Of a DNA stretch of 64,000 bases, positions 63,489 through 64,000 are shown in pieces. Each line of letters opens with the position of its first letter. Position 1 is the first letter of the stretch. Source of the DNA: Mycetocola_A sp015752285 (GTDB lineage: Bacteria; Actinomycetota; Actinomycetes; Actinomycetales; Microbacteriaceae). A program made the translations under genes and the position numbers. The notes beneath the pieces are model-generated. The model was given only the letters and a program-made list of their open reading frames with translations. It was not told the DNA's origin and did not search any database. Where the stretch lies: contig NZ_JADOUY010000004.1 in the NCBI RefSeq assembly GCF_015752285.1, positions 434,001 to 498,000 of the forward strand, given 5' to 3'.

Positions 63489-64000
63489 ATGACCGCCGTT
63501 CCCCTCTTCACCGGGCCAGCGGACCTTCACACCCACTCCCGGGTCTCTGACGGAACCGAATCGCCCTCACGGGTGATGCGGCAGGCCGCCGGAGCGGGTC
63601 TGGGAGTGGTGGCGCTGACCGACCACGACTCGACTGCGGGCTGGCACGAGGCATCCGTGGCAGCACGTGACGTCGGGGTCACCCTGATTCCCGGCATGGA
63701 GTTCAGCACCCGGTTCGGCTACAAGAGCGTCCATTTGCTTGCCTACCTGTTCGACCCAGCCGACGGCGACCTGAACACCGAAACGGCTCGGATCCGCGAG
63801 TCACGCCTTCGAAGAGCCGAGTCGATCGTGTCGAAGATCGCCGCCGACTATGCCCTGAGCTGGGATGATGTCGTCGCGCAGACGACGCCGGGGGCGACAG
63901 TGGGGCGACCGCACATCGCCGATGCCCTCGTCGCACGCGGGCACGTGCCCACCCGCAGCGAGGCGTTCGCCGGCATCCTGCACCCGCGGACCGGGTACTA
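63489..64000 (+). CDS. PHP-domain metal-dependent phosphoesterase, 3' end cut
   Basis: The visible 170 residues start with the PHP motifs ADLHTHSRVSDGT and LTDHDSTAGW, then IPGMEFST, which bind metals. The layout fits the YciV/RNase AM-like PHP family that cleaves short RNA or phosphoadenosine phosphates. The gene continues beyond the right edge. GTGAGG stands close to the ATG. Confidence 0.9.
   Translation, partial: MTAVPLFTGPADLHTHSRVSDGTESPSRVMRQAAGAGLGVVALTDHDSTAGWHEASVAARDVGVTLIPGMEFSTRFGYKSVHLLAYLFDPADGDLNTETARIRESRLRRAESIVSKIAADYALSWDDVVAQTTPGATVGRPHIADALVARGHVPTRSEAFAGILHPRTGY

Overview
The window reads as chromosomal core sequence of a high-GC Gram-positive bacterium. The base composition, frequent GTG starts, four-base ATGA-type gene overlaps, an IdeR/DtxR-type iron box, a DUF3117 gene, an actinobacterial TatB and the dapC/dapD/dapE arrangement all point to Actinobacteria. 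The codon texture and gene set suggest the family Microbacteriaceae; that family call is inference. I see no insertion sequence, prophage, CRISPR array, rRNA or tRNA gene. The first gene (left edge) and the last gene (right edge) are cut by the window.

Layout. 1-4.3 kb: a lipoprotein (partial), a coupled molybdate uptake operon (HTH-TOBE regulator, modA, modB, modC) and a NUDIX hydrolase. 4.4-12.4 kb: a xylo-oligosaccharide locus, with a LacI-type regulator divergent from a lipoprotein/permease/permease ABC importer, a GH3 glycosidase and a cytoplasmic GH10 xylanase; a promoter and palindromic operator sites are visible in front of the importer. 12.4-16.9 kb: GNAT acetyltransferase, ABC-F ATPase, alpha/beta hydrolase, DoxX-like protein, a mini LysR-type HTH protein and two doubtful small genes. 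17-22.6 kb: an NAD de novo operon on the minus strand (nrtR, nadA, nadB, nadC, nifS) behind a 23-bp palindrome. 22.8-27.4 kb: a tandem glycine riboswitch and gcvT-gcvH-gcvP. 27.4-31.9 kb: a nested inverted-repeat element, a secreted CAP/FG-GAP protein, an acetate-type symporter with its DUF485 partner, and a CPBP membrane protein.

32-37.4 kb: an oligopeptide ABC importer with a TTG-initiated lipoprotein, a 19-bp hairpin after it, two permeases and a fused double ATPase. 37.6-41.1 kb: typA, a lipoprotein, azlC-azlD. 41.1-44.5 kb: the iron uptake operon efeU-efeO-efeB under an iron box. 44.6-54.9 kb: small membrane protein, ferredoxin, dapC, citrate synthase, membrane protein, penicillin-acylase-type hydrolase, dapD, dapE, PIG-V-like mannosyltransferase. 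55-60.8 kb: DUF3117, O-methyltransferase, tatB, lipoprotein, Mrp-type ATPase, DUF1003 protein, a CBS/MgtE-N protein and a stress protein. 60.9-64 kb: aminopeptidase P, an exo/endonuclease/phosphatase protein and a PHP-domain protein (partial).

Together the genes cover transport of molybdate, xylo-oligosaccharides, acetate, peptides and iron, plus NAD, lysine/diaminopimelate and glycine metabolism. From 37.6 to 60.8 kb the order typA ... ferredoxin-dapC ... dapD-dapE ... DUF3117 ... methyltransferase-tatB ... mrp-DUF1003-CBS resembles, from memory, the Mycobacterium tuberculosis Rv1165-Rv1234 stretch, so this part is old vertical core. I found no wholly new multi-gene system. The best candidates for new detail are regulatory: the xylan operator set, the NAD palindrome, the palindrome inside the acetate-symporter promoter, and the nested repeat after gcvP.
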